From the NCBI RefSeq assembly GCF_002933275.1, contig NZ_PSSX01000016.1, positions 38,236 to 102,235 of the forward strand: a DNA stretch of 64,000 nucleotides, in the 5' to 3' direction. A program made the translations under genes and the position numbers. The notes beneath the pieces are model-generated. The model was not told where the DNA came from. It made no database searches and saw only the letters and a program-made list of their open reading frames with translations. This DNA comes from Marinobacter maroccanus (GTDB lineage: Bacteria > Pseudomonadota > Gammaproteobacteria > Pseudomonadales > Oleiphilaceae). Positions 1-8,225 of the stretch are shown piece after piece. Numbering within the stretch: position 1 is the first letter of the stretch; the number at the start of each line of letters is the position of its first letter.

Positions 1-300
1 GGCGCTGATGTGTTCAGGGAGGTGGCGGAGCAGGCGCTGTTTTCTGCGGGTCGGCAATGGCGCCTGGCCTACTCAAGTCAGTCGATGACGGGGCTGATGC
101 CAGTGGTAGTGGCCGGATTGGCGGTGGTGCCGGTAACCCGCGATATGCTCACGCCCCAGTTGCGTGTTCTGGACGAACGAAGCGGTATGCCGGCCCTGCA
201 GTCCATCGAGATGGCGCTGCATCGGCCATCGGGCCGCCCGACGGAACCTGCACGGCAGATGGCGGAGCTGATCCGGGAGCATCTGGCGGGAGATGGCTGA
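1..300 (+). CDS. LysR-type transcriptional regulator, C-terminal part only
   Basis: The reading frame is open from the first base and stops with TGA at 298-300, so the DNA-binding N-terminus lies left of the window. The visible 99 residues match the last part of a LysR substrate-binding domain: a short hydrophobic G-L-x-V-V-P strand and turn, a basic R-V-L-D segment, and a final helix that runs to the C-terminus (MAELIREHL). The inducer and target genes cannot be told from this fragment. The following gene starts 56 bp downstream on the same strand with its own ribosome site, so there is no clear operon link. Confidence 0.75.
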   Translation, partial: GADVFREVAEQALFSAGRQWRLAYSSQSMTGLMPVVVAGLAVVPVTRDMLTPQLRVLDERSGMPALQSIEMALHRPSGRPTEPARQMAELIREHLAGDG

Positions 301-356
301 CCAGTCTCCATGTTAGGCTGGATCCATTGTGCGAAAACTTCCCAAGAGAGCTGAAT

Positions 357-1670
357 ATGATCAAGGATCTGACGCTTCACAACCGCGATCAACAGGTCAT
401 TCAAGCGATCAACGAGAACAACGCCGAGCTTGATGCACCGGCACGCAAGAAAAAGTTTGCGGCCATGGCTGAATCGCCCTACCGGTTTTTCCGTGGCACC
501 AGCCATCTGTTCTGGCAGGACATGTATAACGACTGGCGGTTTGCCCTGTTTGGTGGGGTGGCCGGCACCCAGACGTGGATACAGGGTGATGCCCATGTGT
601 ATAACTTCGGGGCCTTCGCCAATCACGACGGCGACGTGATTTACGGGCTGGACGACTTTGATGACGCCGTGGTGTCGGATTACCAGTACGATCTCTGGCG
701 GTTGGCGATCAGCCTTGTGCTCGATACGCGGGCCAATGGCAGCTTTGATGAATCCACCTGCGCCAAGGCCCTTAATGCTCTGGTGAAAGGCTATCTAAAG
801 ACTGCAACTGACTACAGCAAGGGTGATCTGGAGCGGGAAGTGCATTACACCGCAGATACCACCGGCAAGCCGCTGAAGAAATTTCTGCAGAAGGTTGGTC
901 GCAAGAAGGACCGCAAGCGCATGCTCGATAAGTGGACGCGCCTGCAAAAAAACGGCAAACGGGCTTTCGATGCCAGCAACCCCAAGCTCAAGCGTTTGTC
1001 TCCGGTCGCCCGCAAACAGTTCGTGGCATCGTTCGAGGCCTACAGAAAAGAAAGAGAACAGGGCGGCAAGCATGACTTTTACCGGCTCAAGGATGTGGTT
1101 CGCCGTATCAGTGCCGGCACAGGCTCCCTTGGCACCATGCGATTCTATGCCCTGATTGAAGGCGAGGACGGGTCGCAGAATGATGACATCATCCTCGACA
1201 TCAAGGAGCAGGGTGGGCCGGCCTTGTTGCTTGCCATGTCAGAACCGGAACTGCAGGCCTACCGGCGTGTCTATCCCAATGAGGGCGTGAGGCACGAAGC
1301 GGCATTCCGCGCCCTGTCAGAGCATCCGGACCGTTACCTTGGCTGGCTTGAATATGAGGGGCAAGTGTTCTCGGTCAGGGAACGGTCACCCTTCAAGGAT
1401 GATTTTCCGACTGAGAAGCTTGATAAGAAAAAGCACTTCCTGAAGATGGCCGGCACCTGGGGTGAAATCCTGGCCACCGAGCACAAGCGCGCCAGCCGCC
1501 ACCTGAATCCGGACCAGCCGTTCATGTTCGAAAAGTCCCTGCAGAGACTGACGAAAGACAGGGAGGGCGAATTTGTTACCTTGGTGGGAGCGATTGCCAC
1601 CCACTATGCGGAGTGTGTGGAACGGGATTTCCAGACCTTTCTTGATGCTTTTGAACCGTCCACCAATTGA
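357..1670 (+). CDS. DUF2252 family protein
   Basis: A 437-residue protein of the DUF2252 family, which is uncharacterised and shows a distant kinase-like fold. Visible family signatures are the N-terminal FFRGTSHLFW segment, the GDAHVYNFG motif and the GLDDFDDA motif, which resembles the aspartate-rich catalytic region of aminoglycoside-phosphotransferase-like enzymes. The ATG at 357 is preferred over upstream codons because AAGAGAG lies 6 bp before it and the conserved region begins shortly after. The FrnE-like gene starts 11 bp after the stop, so the two are probably co-transcribed. The phosphotransferase-like role is inference; no substrate is known. Confidence 0.8.
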   Translation: MIKDLTLHNRDQQVIQAINENNAELDAPARKKKFAAMAESPYRFFRGTSHLFWQDMYNDWRFALFGGVAGTQTWIQGDAHVYNFGAFANHDGDVIYGLDDFDDAVVSDYQYDLWRLAISLVLDTRANGSFDESTCAKALNALVKGYLKTATDYSKGDLEREVHYTADTTGKPLKKFLQKVGRKKDRKRMLDKWTRLQKNGKRAFDASNPKLKRLSPVARKQFVASFEAYRKEREQGGKHDFYRLKDVVRRISAGTGSLGTMRFYALIEGEDGSQNDDIILDIKEQGGPALLLAMSEPELQAYRRVYPNEGVRHEAAFRALSEHPDRYLGWLEYEGQVFSVRERSPFKDDFPTEKLDKKKHFLKMAGTWGEILATEHKRASRHLNPDQPFMFEKSLQRLTKDREGEFVTLVGAIATHYAECVERDFQTFLDAFEPSTN

Positions 1671-1681
1671 CAGGATTCCCC

Positions 1682-2329
1682 ATGCAAAAGATCCAAATCG
1701 ACATAGTTTCAGATATCGCCTGCCCCTGGTGCGCGATTGGTTATGCGCGCCTGGAGCAGGCCATGAAACAGTTGGCGCCCGAGTACGAGTTTGGGCTCCA
1801 ATGGCATGCCTTCGAACTCAATCCGGATCACACTGGCGAGAGTGAGCCGATATTGCCGGCGCTGGCCCGCAAGTACGGCCGCAGCGAGGATGAGATGCGC
1901 GCCACTCAGGACCAGATGATGACGATTGCGAAGGACCTGGGCCTGAACTTTGAGAAAATGCAGGAACGCTTCACCTGCAACACCTTCGATGCCCATCGTC
2001 TGGTCAAGTGGGCCGGTGAGCAGGGCAAACAGACGGAGATGAAGCAGGCGCTGTTCGAGGCCTATTTCGGAAAGGCAGAGGATGTTTCAGACCCGAACGT
2101 GTTGCTGGGCTGCGTCGAAAGCATCGGGCTGGATCGCGCCAGGGCCAAGCAAATTCTGGATTCTGATGAATTCGCCAATGTGGTCCGGGAGGACGAAGCC
2201 ACCTATCAGCAGGCCGGCGTTTCTGCTGTGCCGGCATTCATCGTGAACGGTAAGTACCTGATCTCTGGCGCCCAGGAACCCGACACCCTGGTACAGGCGT
2301 TCGAGGAAATCGGCGCAAAGCCTGAATGA
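1682..2329 (+). CDS. FrnE-like DsbA-family oxidoreductase
   Basis: A 215-residue thioredoxin-fold protein of the DsbA/FrnE group. The active site CPWC is at residues 14-17, immediately after the first beta strand, and the cis-proline loop appears later as V-S-A-V-P-A-F. There is no signal peptide, so it should act in the cytoplasm, as FrnE proteins do, in thiol-disulfide exchange or stress resistance. The ATG at 1682 is chosen because AGGA lies 6 bp upstream; an in-frame codon at 1667 overlaps the DUF2252 stop. It is sandwiched between DUF2252 and DUF4112 genes with short gaps, suggesting one transcript. Confidence 0.85.
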   Translation: MQKIQIDIVSDIACPWCAIGYARLEQAMKQLAPEYEFGLQWHAFELNPDHTGESEPILPALARKYGRSEDEMRATQDQMMTIAKDLGLNFEKMQERFTCNTFDAHRLVKWAGEQGKQTEMKQALFEAYFGKAEDVSDPNVLLGCVESIGLDRARAKQILDSDEFANVVREDEATYQQAGVSAVPAFIVNGKYLISGAQEPDTLVQAFEEIGAKPE

Positions 2330-2349
2330 GCACCTGAACTGGAGAAGAC

Positions 2350-2805
2350 ATGCCGAAACCTTCCGAAGCCAGGCAAAGAGCCATTCTCGAGCGGCTGGAT
2401 AAATTCAGCCGGTTTACCGACAGCAACATTGCGATTCCGTTTACCAATGTACGGATTGGTGCAGAGGCTGTGATTGGCTTGCTGCCTGTGGTGGGAGACG
2501 TCGCCGGGCTGGTGCTCGCCGGCTACGTGCTGTTGGAGGCGCAACGGGCGGGCGCCAGTAAGACTGTTAAGCTTCGCATGCTGCGCAACATGGGCATTGA
2601 TTTCCTGGGTGGCCTGCTGCCGGTGGTGGGTGATGCCTTTGACGCGGTATACAAAGCCAACACCCGCAACACCCGCCTGCTCAGAAACTACCTGGAAAAA
2701 GAGTTGGCGATTGAACCACCCCCACCGCCGTTCCCCTGGATGACCGTGATCTGGCTATCTATTCTGTTCGCTGTTGTTACCGGTGGTTTGACGTTGATCC
2801 TTTAG
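2350..2805 (+). CDS. DUF4112 small membrane protein
   Basis: A 151-residue protein of the DUF4112 family. The repeated motif LLPVVGD occurs twice, each in a hydrophobic segment (about residues 40-60 and 90-105), which is the hallmark of the family. A third hydrophobic helix occupies the last 25 residues. GGAGA precedes the ATG with suitable spacing. It follows the FrnE-like gene by 20 bp and is likely the last gene of that short operon. Its function is unknown. Confidence 0.8.
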   Translation: MPKPSEARQRAILERLDKFSRFTDSNIAIPFTNVRIGAEAVIGLLPVVGDVAGLVLAGYVLLEAQRAGASKTVKLRMLRNMGIDFLGGLLPVVGDAFDAVYKANTRNTRLLRNYLEKELAIEPPPPPFPWMTVIWLSILFAVVTGGLTLIL

Positions 2806-2921
2806 AACGGCTGCGGCACCTCTGACGTTTTTAGTCGACTCAGTGTCGTATTGGTTCCTTCCGAAAAGATCAAAGAGGGCCACATTAGGGCTATCGACAA
2901 CCCGGCAAGGGGGAGATAGCA

Positions 2922-4283
2922 ATGGCTGTTAAATTCGAGCAAGCACTTCTGGATTATCCACAACAACGGGCCGGTGCTGCACGCCAGCCCGACAGCGTCG
3001 ACCAGTCTGATCGGCGCGTTCCCATCAACTTGCGCCAATCCGGCCCCACGCCGGTGGAGATGCTGATTTCCACCCGGGTTCGAAAGTCACCGTACTGGCA
3101 TCTCGCCTACGAGGCTGGCTGCTGGCGGGCGACGGTCTACAACCGTATGTACCACCCCCGGGGTTATGTCCGCCCGGAAGACGGCGGTGCCATGCTGGAA
3201 TACGAGTCGCTGATCCACGACGTCACCATGTGGAACGTGGCGGTTGAGCGTCAGATCCAGGTCAAAGGCCCGGATGCCGAGAGGTTCGTGAATTACGTGA
3301 TCACCCGGGATGCGACCAAGATCAAGCCCATGCGTGGCAAGTACGTCATTCTGTGCAACGAAGAGGGCGGCATCATCAATGATCCTGTTCTGCTGCGGGT
3401 CGCCGAGGACGAGTTCTGGTTTTCGCTCTCCGACAGTGATCTTGAGCTGTGGATGCGGGGCGTAAACGTTGGCATGGGATTCAATGTCACCATTGCGGAA
3501 ATCGATGTGGCGCCCGTGCAGATTCAGGGGCCCAAGTCTGAAGCCCTGATGGCGGACCTGTTTGGCGACGCCGTTCGGGACATTCCCTACTACGGCTTGA
3601 TGGAAGGCCAGGTGGCCGGCCACGACGTGATCGTTTCCCAGACCGGCTTTACCGGAGAGAAGGGGTACGAGATTTACCTCAAGGATGCCACCAAATATGC
3701 CGAGGACCTCTGGTACGCCGTGCTCGCGGCGGGCGAGCCCCACAACCTCCGGGTCATCGCGCCTGCCCACCATCGCCGGATTGCCGCGGGTATTCTGTCC
3801 TGGGGGCAGGATGTGGATCAGGAAACCCTGCCGTTCCAGTGCAACCTGGCTTACCAGGTGCCGCGCAACAAGGAGGCCGATTACATCGGCAAGCAAAAGC
3901 TTGAGCAGGTCCGTGAGCAATTGGACGCCGGTCGCCCGCCTTTCAGCCACATCATGGTGGGCATCCGTTTTGGCGGCGGCAAGGTGACTGACTACTCCAA
4001 CGATTTCTGGCTGATCAGCGGCCCGGACGGCGGCGACCCGGAGGGCTATGTTACCTCCCCCTGGTACTCCCCGGAGCTTGAGACCAACATCGCGCTGGCT
4101 TACGTGCCGTTTGACCTTAGAGTCGTCGGCACGCGGCTGACTGTGCATCTTCCTGTGGAATACGCCGCGGCGGATGGCTCAACCGCTGTGGAGGCGGAAG
4201 TGGTAGAAGTACCCTTCCGGCCTTCGGTGAATCCCAACGCCCGCGAAAGAGCCCGGGCCAAGGGAATTGACTTCGCCGATTAA
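2922..4283 (+). CDS. GcvT-fold aminomethyltransferase, DmdA-like tetrahydrofolate-dependent demethylase
   Basis: A 453-residue single-domain GcvT-family protein with a C-terminal barrel extension. The central part (about residues 50-300) follows the layout of DMSP demethylase DmdA rather than of glycine-cleavage T protein: STRVRKSPYW, ATVYNRMYHP, WNVAVERQIQVKGPDA, INDPVLLRV and FTGEKGYEIYL. Known members of this superfamily move a methyl or methylene group from an S-, O- or N-methyl compound to tetrahydrofolate. It is about 90 residues longer than DmdA, so the substrate is open. The next genes, MetF-like and Fhs, would oxidise 5-methyl-THF, and dimethylglycine dehydrogenase is nearby, which points to a methylated amine or betaine. 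GGGGGAG lies just before the ATG. Confidence 0.8.
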   Translation: MAVKFEQALLDYPQQRAGAARQPDSVDQSDRRVPINLRQSGPTPVEMLISTRVRKSPYWHLAYEAGCWRATVYNRMYHPRGYVRPEDGGAMLEYESLIHDVTMWNVAVERQIQVKGPDAERFVNYVITRDATKIKPMRGKYVILCNEEGGIINDPVLLRVAEDEFWFSLSDSDLELWMRGVNVGMGFNVTIAEIDVAPVQIQGPKSEALMADLFGDAVRDIPYYGLMEGQVAGHDVIVSQTGFTGEKGYEIYLKDATKYAEDLWYAVLAAGEPHNLRVIAPAHHRRIAAGILSWGQDVDQETLPFQCNLAYQVPRNKEADYIGKQKLEQVREQLDAGRPPFSHIMVGIRFGGGKVTDYSNDFWLISGPDGGDPEGYVTSPWYSPELETNIALAYVPFDLRVVGTRLTVHLPVEYAAADGSTAVEAEVVEVPFRPSVNPNARERARAKGIDFAD

Positions 4284-4348
4284 CAGAGCGGGAAGGACCG
4301 GCGATAGCAGCTGTCTGGTAAACACCGTTGGCAATGGGGTGCGCGGTT

Positions 4349-5263
4349 ATGACACTGGTGAGAGAGCAACAGGCATTCAATCGGCCCGATGAGGAGGCAG
4401 CAGCACTGTTTCGTGATCTGGTGCGCTCGGCGTCCATCGAGGCCACACCCCGCCAGATCCTGGCGACAGAACATGTGCCGGATCTTCTGCCGGCAGGCAC
4501 CTGCGTGTACGTACCCTTCCTGCCAAGGGGGCAGTTCGGTGACACGCTGGAAGCTTCCCGTCGTCTGCTGGATCTGGGCATGCAGCCTGTGCCCCATGTG
4601 CCTGCCCGAATGGCCCAGAGCCGGGGCCAGTTGCGGGACTGGTTGGCCCAATTGGATGAATGCGGGGTAGACCGTTTGCTGCTGATCGCGGGCGACAGCG
4701 ATGCGGTGGCCGGCCCGTTTCCCGACACTCTGGCGGTGCTCGAATCGGGGTTATTGGCCCAGTTCCGGTTCCACGGGATCGGTGTTGCGGCTCATCCGGA
4801 CGGCCATCCGAGGGCGGATCGGGCAACCCTGGCACAGGCATTGAGCATCAAGCGCGAATACGCCCGTACTACTGCCACAAGGCTCTGGGTGGTCACCCAG
4901 TTCACCTTCGACGCTGAGGTGGTGATCGACTGGCTACAGGGGCTGGGCAACATTCTGGAAGAGGTGCCCGTTTATATCGGCATGGCGGGCCCAACCCGGG
5001 TTAAAACGCTTATCGCTTATGCAGCTATGTGTGGGGTAGGCGCATCCGCACGTATGCTGCTTCGGCGCCCTGGCAGTGCCCGAATGCTGGGTGCCTGGAA
5101 ACCCGACGATATGGTCCGGGCGCTGGTGCAGTATTGCCTGGAAAACCCGGAGACCCTGCTGCGGGGCATTCATCTGTTTCCGTTCGGAGGCCTGCGCCAG
5201 TCAGCGCAATGGATTCGGGAGCACAGTGGGTCTGTCGACGACAAGAAGGAGGCGGTGTCATGA
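4349..5263 (+). CDS. Methylenetetrahydrofolate reductase-like protein (MetF family)
   Basis: A 304-residue TIM-barrel protein of the MetF superfamily. Supporting features are the early PRQILATEHVPDL segment, the LLLIAGDSD strand that fits the THF/FAD-binding barrel, a KREYARTTATRLW stretch near FAD contacts, and VTQFTFDAEVVIDW, matching the Q-x-F-F-D region of MetF. In this cluster it would run towards oxidation, turning 5-methyl-THF made by the preceding demethylase into methylene-THF; that is inference from context. ATG 4349 has GGGGTG 8 bp upstream and is preferred over ATG 4334. Its stop overlaps the fhs start (ATGA), implying translational coupling. Confidence 0.75.
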   Translation: MTLVREQQAFNRPDEEAAALFRDLVRSASIEATPRQILATEHVPDLLPAGTCVYVPFLPRGQFGDTLEASRRLLDLGMQPVPHVPARMAQSRGQLRDWLAQLDECGVDRLLLIAGDSDAVAGPFPDTLAVLESGLLAQFRFHGIGVAAHPDGHPRADRATLAQALSIKREYARTTATRLWVVTQFTFDAEVVIDWLQGLGNILEEVPVYIGMAGPTRVKTLIAYAAMCGVGASARMLLRRPGSARMLGAWKPDDMVRALVQYCLENPETLLRGIHLFPFGGLRQSAQWIREHSGSVDDKKEAVS

Positions 5264-6996
5264 GTTTTCAGTACCATCAACTCACGCCCGAGACACCGGC
5301 AGCTACGGAGTTTCCGCCCCCTGGCACTCCGGATATCGAGATTGCCCGTTCGGTCCAGCCCCAGTCGATCCTTCTGCTGGCGCAGCAGCGTTTCGGTTTG
5401 CCGGCGGAGAGCCTGGTGCCCTTTGGCCATTACAAGGCAAAGCTGGACATGGCCTACGTGGATACGTCCAACTCGGCACCCAGAGGCAAGTTGGTACTGG
5501 TGACGGCCATCACGCCAACCCCGGCAGGGGAAGGTAAGACCACCACCAGTGTAGGGCTGAACGATGGCTTCAACCGGCTGGGTGTGCGCTCCTCCGTGTG
5601 TCTGCGGGAGCCGTCCCTGGGGCCCTGCTTTGGCATGAAAGGCGGGGCAGCCGGCGGAGGCCGGGCCCAGGTGATTCCGATGGAAGACATCAACCTGCAT
5701 TTCAATGGTGATTTTCATGCCATTTCAACCGCCCATAATCTTCTGGCCTCACTGATCGACAACCACATTCACTGGGGCAATGAAGCTGGCCTGGATCCGC
5801 GCTACGTCAGCTGGCGAAGGGTTCTGGACCTGACCGATCGTTCCCTGCGCAATGTGGTATCCGGGCTCGGTGGCGCTGCCCATGGCGTGCCCCGGGAAAC
5901 CGGGTTCGATATCACGGTGTCATCGGAAATCATGGCCATCCTTTGCCTGGCGGATGGCCGCGTGGACCTGAAACAGCGCCTGGGAAATATCATAGTTGGA
6001 CGGCGTTCGGACATGTCGCCGGTGACCGTTCGTGACCTGGGTGTCGAGGGCTCACTCACCGTACTGCTGAAAGAAGCCCTGCAGCCAAACCTGGTGCAGA
6101 GCCTGGAGCACAATCCGGTGTTTATTCATGGTGGGCCCTTTGCCAATATTGCCCATGGCTGCAATTCCGTTACTGCCACCCGGGCTGCGCTGGCCCTGAA
6201 TGACGTGGTGGTTACCGAGGCCGGCTTCGGCGCCGACCTGGGCGCGGAAAAGTTCATTGATATCAAGTGCCGGTACACGGGGTTACGCCCGGACGCCGCC
6301 GTGGTGGTCTGCACCATCCGGGCCCTAAAAATGCAGGGCGGTATTCCCCGCAGCCAGCTGGGGATTTCCGACCTGGCGGCGCTGCGACAAGGGGCCGCCA
6401 ACCTTGAGCGGCATATCCGCAATCTGCAGCAGTTTGGCCTGACCCCGGTGGTGTGTATCAACCGTTTCCCGGATGACACCGAGGAGGAGATGGCGCTGGT
6501 CCAGTCCATTAGCCAGGAGTTGGGCGTGCGGGCAGTGCCCGCAGATCACTGGGCAACCGGTGGTGAAGGCGCCACTGAGCTGGCCCAGGCTGTGCTCGAC
6601 CAGATGGACGAGGGCAGGCCCGAGGTGAAGTTTCTTTACGAGGACAGCCTGCCCCTGGCGGACAAGATTCGCGCCATCGCCACCCGTATCTACCATGCCG
6701 GAAGCGTGGAGTTCACAACTGTCGCCAAACGACAGCTGGAAGAATACGAAAGCCTGGGCTTTGGCCACCTACCGGTGTGCATTGCCAAGACCCAGTACAG
6801 CTTCTCTGTGGATTCGTCGGTGAAAGGCGCGCCGTCCGGGCATATGTTGCCGGTGCGGGAAGTGCGCCTGGCGGCCGGAGCCGGCTTCGTGGTGGCGGTT
6901 TGTGGCGACATTATGACCATGCCAGGGCTGCCACGGCGCCCCGCGGCCCTGGACATTGCGCTGGATGAAAATGGCCTTGTGGTGGGACTAACCTGA
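5260..6996 (+). CDS. fhs: Formate-tetrahydrofolate ligase
   Basis: A 578-residue formyl-THF synthetase, close to the usual 557-residue length. Clear signatures are the P-loop-like TPAGEGKTTT, the REPSLGPCFGMKGGA motif, the NLHFNGDFHAI motif and the QLGISDLAALR region. It interconverts formate, ATP and THF with 10-formyl-THF; in a demethylation pathway the reverse direction gives formate and ATP. The start ATG at 5260 overlaps the stop of the MetF-like gene; codons further upstream in this frame lie inside that gene and are rejected. No folD gene is present in the cluster, so methylene-THF oxidation to formyl-THF must be provided elsewhere. Its end overlaps the convergent GbdR-like gene by 9 bp. 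Confidence 0.95.
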   Translation: MSFQYHQLTPETPAATEFPPPGTPDIEIARSVQPQSILLLAQQRFGLPAESLVPFGHYKAKLDMAYVDTSNSAPRGKLVLVTAITPTPAGEGKTTTSVGLNDGFNRLGVRSSVCLREPSLGPCFGMKGGAAGGGRAQVIPMEDINLHFNGDFHAISTAHNLLASLIDNHIHWGNEAGLDPRYVSWRRVLDLTDRSLRNVVSGLGGAAHGVPRETGFDITVSSEIMAILCLADGRVDLKQRLGNIIVGRRSDMSPVTVRDLGVEGSLTVLLKEALQPNLVQSLEHNPVFIHGGPFANIAHGCNSVTATRAALALNDVVVTEAGFGADLGAEKFIDIKCRYTGLRPDAAVVVCTIRALKMQGGIPRSQLGISDLAALRQGAANLERHIRNLQQFGLTPVVCINRFPDDTEEEMALVQSISQELGVRAVPADHWATGGEGATELAQAVLDQMDEGRPEVKFLYEDSLPLADKIRAIATRIYHAGSVEFTTVAKRQLEEYESLGFGHLPVCIAKTQYSFSVDSSVKGAPSGHMLPVREVRLAAGAGFVVAVCGDIMTMPGLPRRPAALDIALDENGLVVGLT

Positions 6997-8112
6997 GGCT
7001 GTGTGCTCGGGGGAATCCTCAAAGGTTCCGTAAGTGGGCTCGGTCCGGGCCCGCTTCAGGGCCTGCAGGGATGAAGACGGCAAACTGGCCATGGTGTCGG
7101 TCAGGAGGCCATCGGCCCTGGCCGGAGTAAACACTTCCATTCGTTCATACTTGGGTGCGCGCCCCATGGTTTTGCGATAACAACGGCTGAAATGGGTGGC
7201 GGAGACGAAACCGCACATGGAGGCAATTTCCACGATGGAACAGGAAGTCTGCTTGAGCAGACGGCGCGCCCGGTTCAGCCGCACTCTCAGGTAATAGCGC
7301 GACGGCGTGCACCCCATGTGCTTCAGGAACAGCCGCTCCAGTTGCCGGCGCGATATGCCTGCCAGGGTGGCCAGTTCCTGCAGCTCGATCGGCTCTTCGA
7401 TATTGGACTCCATCAGCTGGGCCGCCTCCGCCAGCTTGGGTTGCGCGCGGGCCAGGCCCGGATGCATGGGCATGGGCTGTTGCTCACTTTCTTCCCGGAC
7501 CCGGTCGCAGACAAACATGTGGGAGATGGCATTGCTGAGTTCCTGGCCATGCCGCCGGGCCAGGAAGCTGAGCATCATGTGCATTGGCACTGTGCCACCG
7601 GTGCAGGTCATGCGTTCACGCTCGACCGTAAACAGGCGGTTGTTGGTCTGAACCCGGGGAAAGTCCTCCTGCATGGCTTCCAGGCATTCCCAGTGGGCAC
7701 TGCAGGCGTAGCCGTCGAGCAGGCCGGCACTGGCCAGCACATAGGGGCCGGTACAGACAGCTCCCAGCAGGACATGCCGCCGGGCCATCTGTTTCAGCCA
7801 CTGGACTTCTCTGCGGGAGAAACTGCGGGTGACGTCAATTCCGGCAACCACGATGACCAGATCAAAGCTGTGCGCTTCCTGAATGGAGGCATCCGGCACC
7901 ATGGTGATACCGTCACTGGCACGGGCGTAACCGCCCTCGGCGGTGAGCAGTTGCCAGGAATAGAGTTCGGTGCCCGCCAACTGGTTGGCCACCCGCAGGG
8001 GTTCAACCGCCGTGGCGAGGGCAATCAGGGTAAAGTTGTCGATCAGCAGGAAGCCGACCCGATAGGGCTGCCGAATCGGCCTGTCTGTTTGCGAACCGGT
8101 ATCAGTGGTCAT
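6988..8112 (-). CDS. GlxA-type AraC-family regulator, GbdR-like
   Basis: A 374-residue regulator with an N-terminal DJ-1/PfpI (amidotransferase-like) domain (about 20-190) and a C-terminal AraC double helix-turn-helix (about 225-325). The VCTGPYVLA nucleophile-elbow-like segment and the C-terminal FVSATHFSRCYRK helix are typical. Size and layout match Pseudomonas GbdR, the glycine-betaine/dimethylglycine-responsive activator. It lies 113 bp downstream of, and co-directional with, the dimethylglycine dehydrogenase gene, so it plausibly controls this cluster. ATG 8112 has AAGGGGG upstream; a GTG two codons earlier is possible. Assignment to GbdR itself is inference. Confidence 0.8.
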   Translation of the reverse strand: MTTDTGSQTDRPIRQPYRVGFLLIDNFTLIALATAVEPLRVANQLAGTELYSWQLLTAEGGYARASDGITMVPDASIQEAHSFDLVIVVAGIDVTRSFSRREVQWLKQMARRHVLLGAVCTGPYVLASAGLLDGYACSAHWECLEAMQEDFPRVQTNNRLFTVERERMTCTGGTVPMHMMLSFLARRHGQELSNAISHMFVCDRVREESEQQPMPMHPGLARAQPKLAEAAQLMESNIEEPIELQELATLAGISRRQLERLFLKHMGCTPSRYYLRVRLNRARRLLKQTSCSIVEIASMCGFVSATHFSRCYRKTMGRAPKYERMEVFTPARADGLLTDTMASLPSSSLQALKRARTEPTYGTFEDSPEHTASG

Positions 8113-8225
8113 AAACACCCCCTTGGCCCTGCCTGGGCCAGTCGCAACGGCCAGCCACGGGATTGCCTGTGCCGACCATCACTACCTGAACACTAGCTGT
8201 TGCCCCTAAATCGTGCAATAAGTGA

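Noticed and set aside
2954..2962. Perfect DnaA-box match TTATCCACA
   Set aside because: It lies inside the coding sequence of the GcvT-like gene with no further boxes or symmetry around it; a chance match.
5029..5259. Long N-terminal extension in frame with fhs
   Set aside because: It is fully inside the MetF-like gene, lacks family similarity, and the ATG at 5260 gives the normal enzyme.
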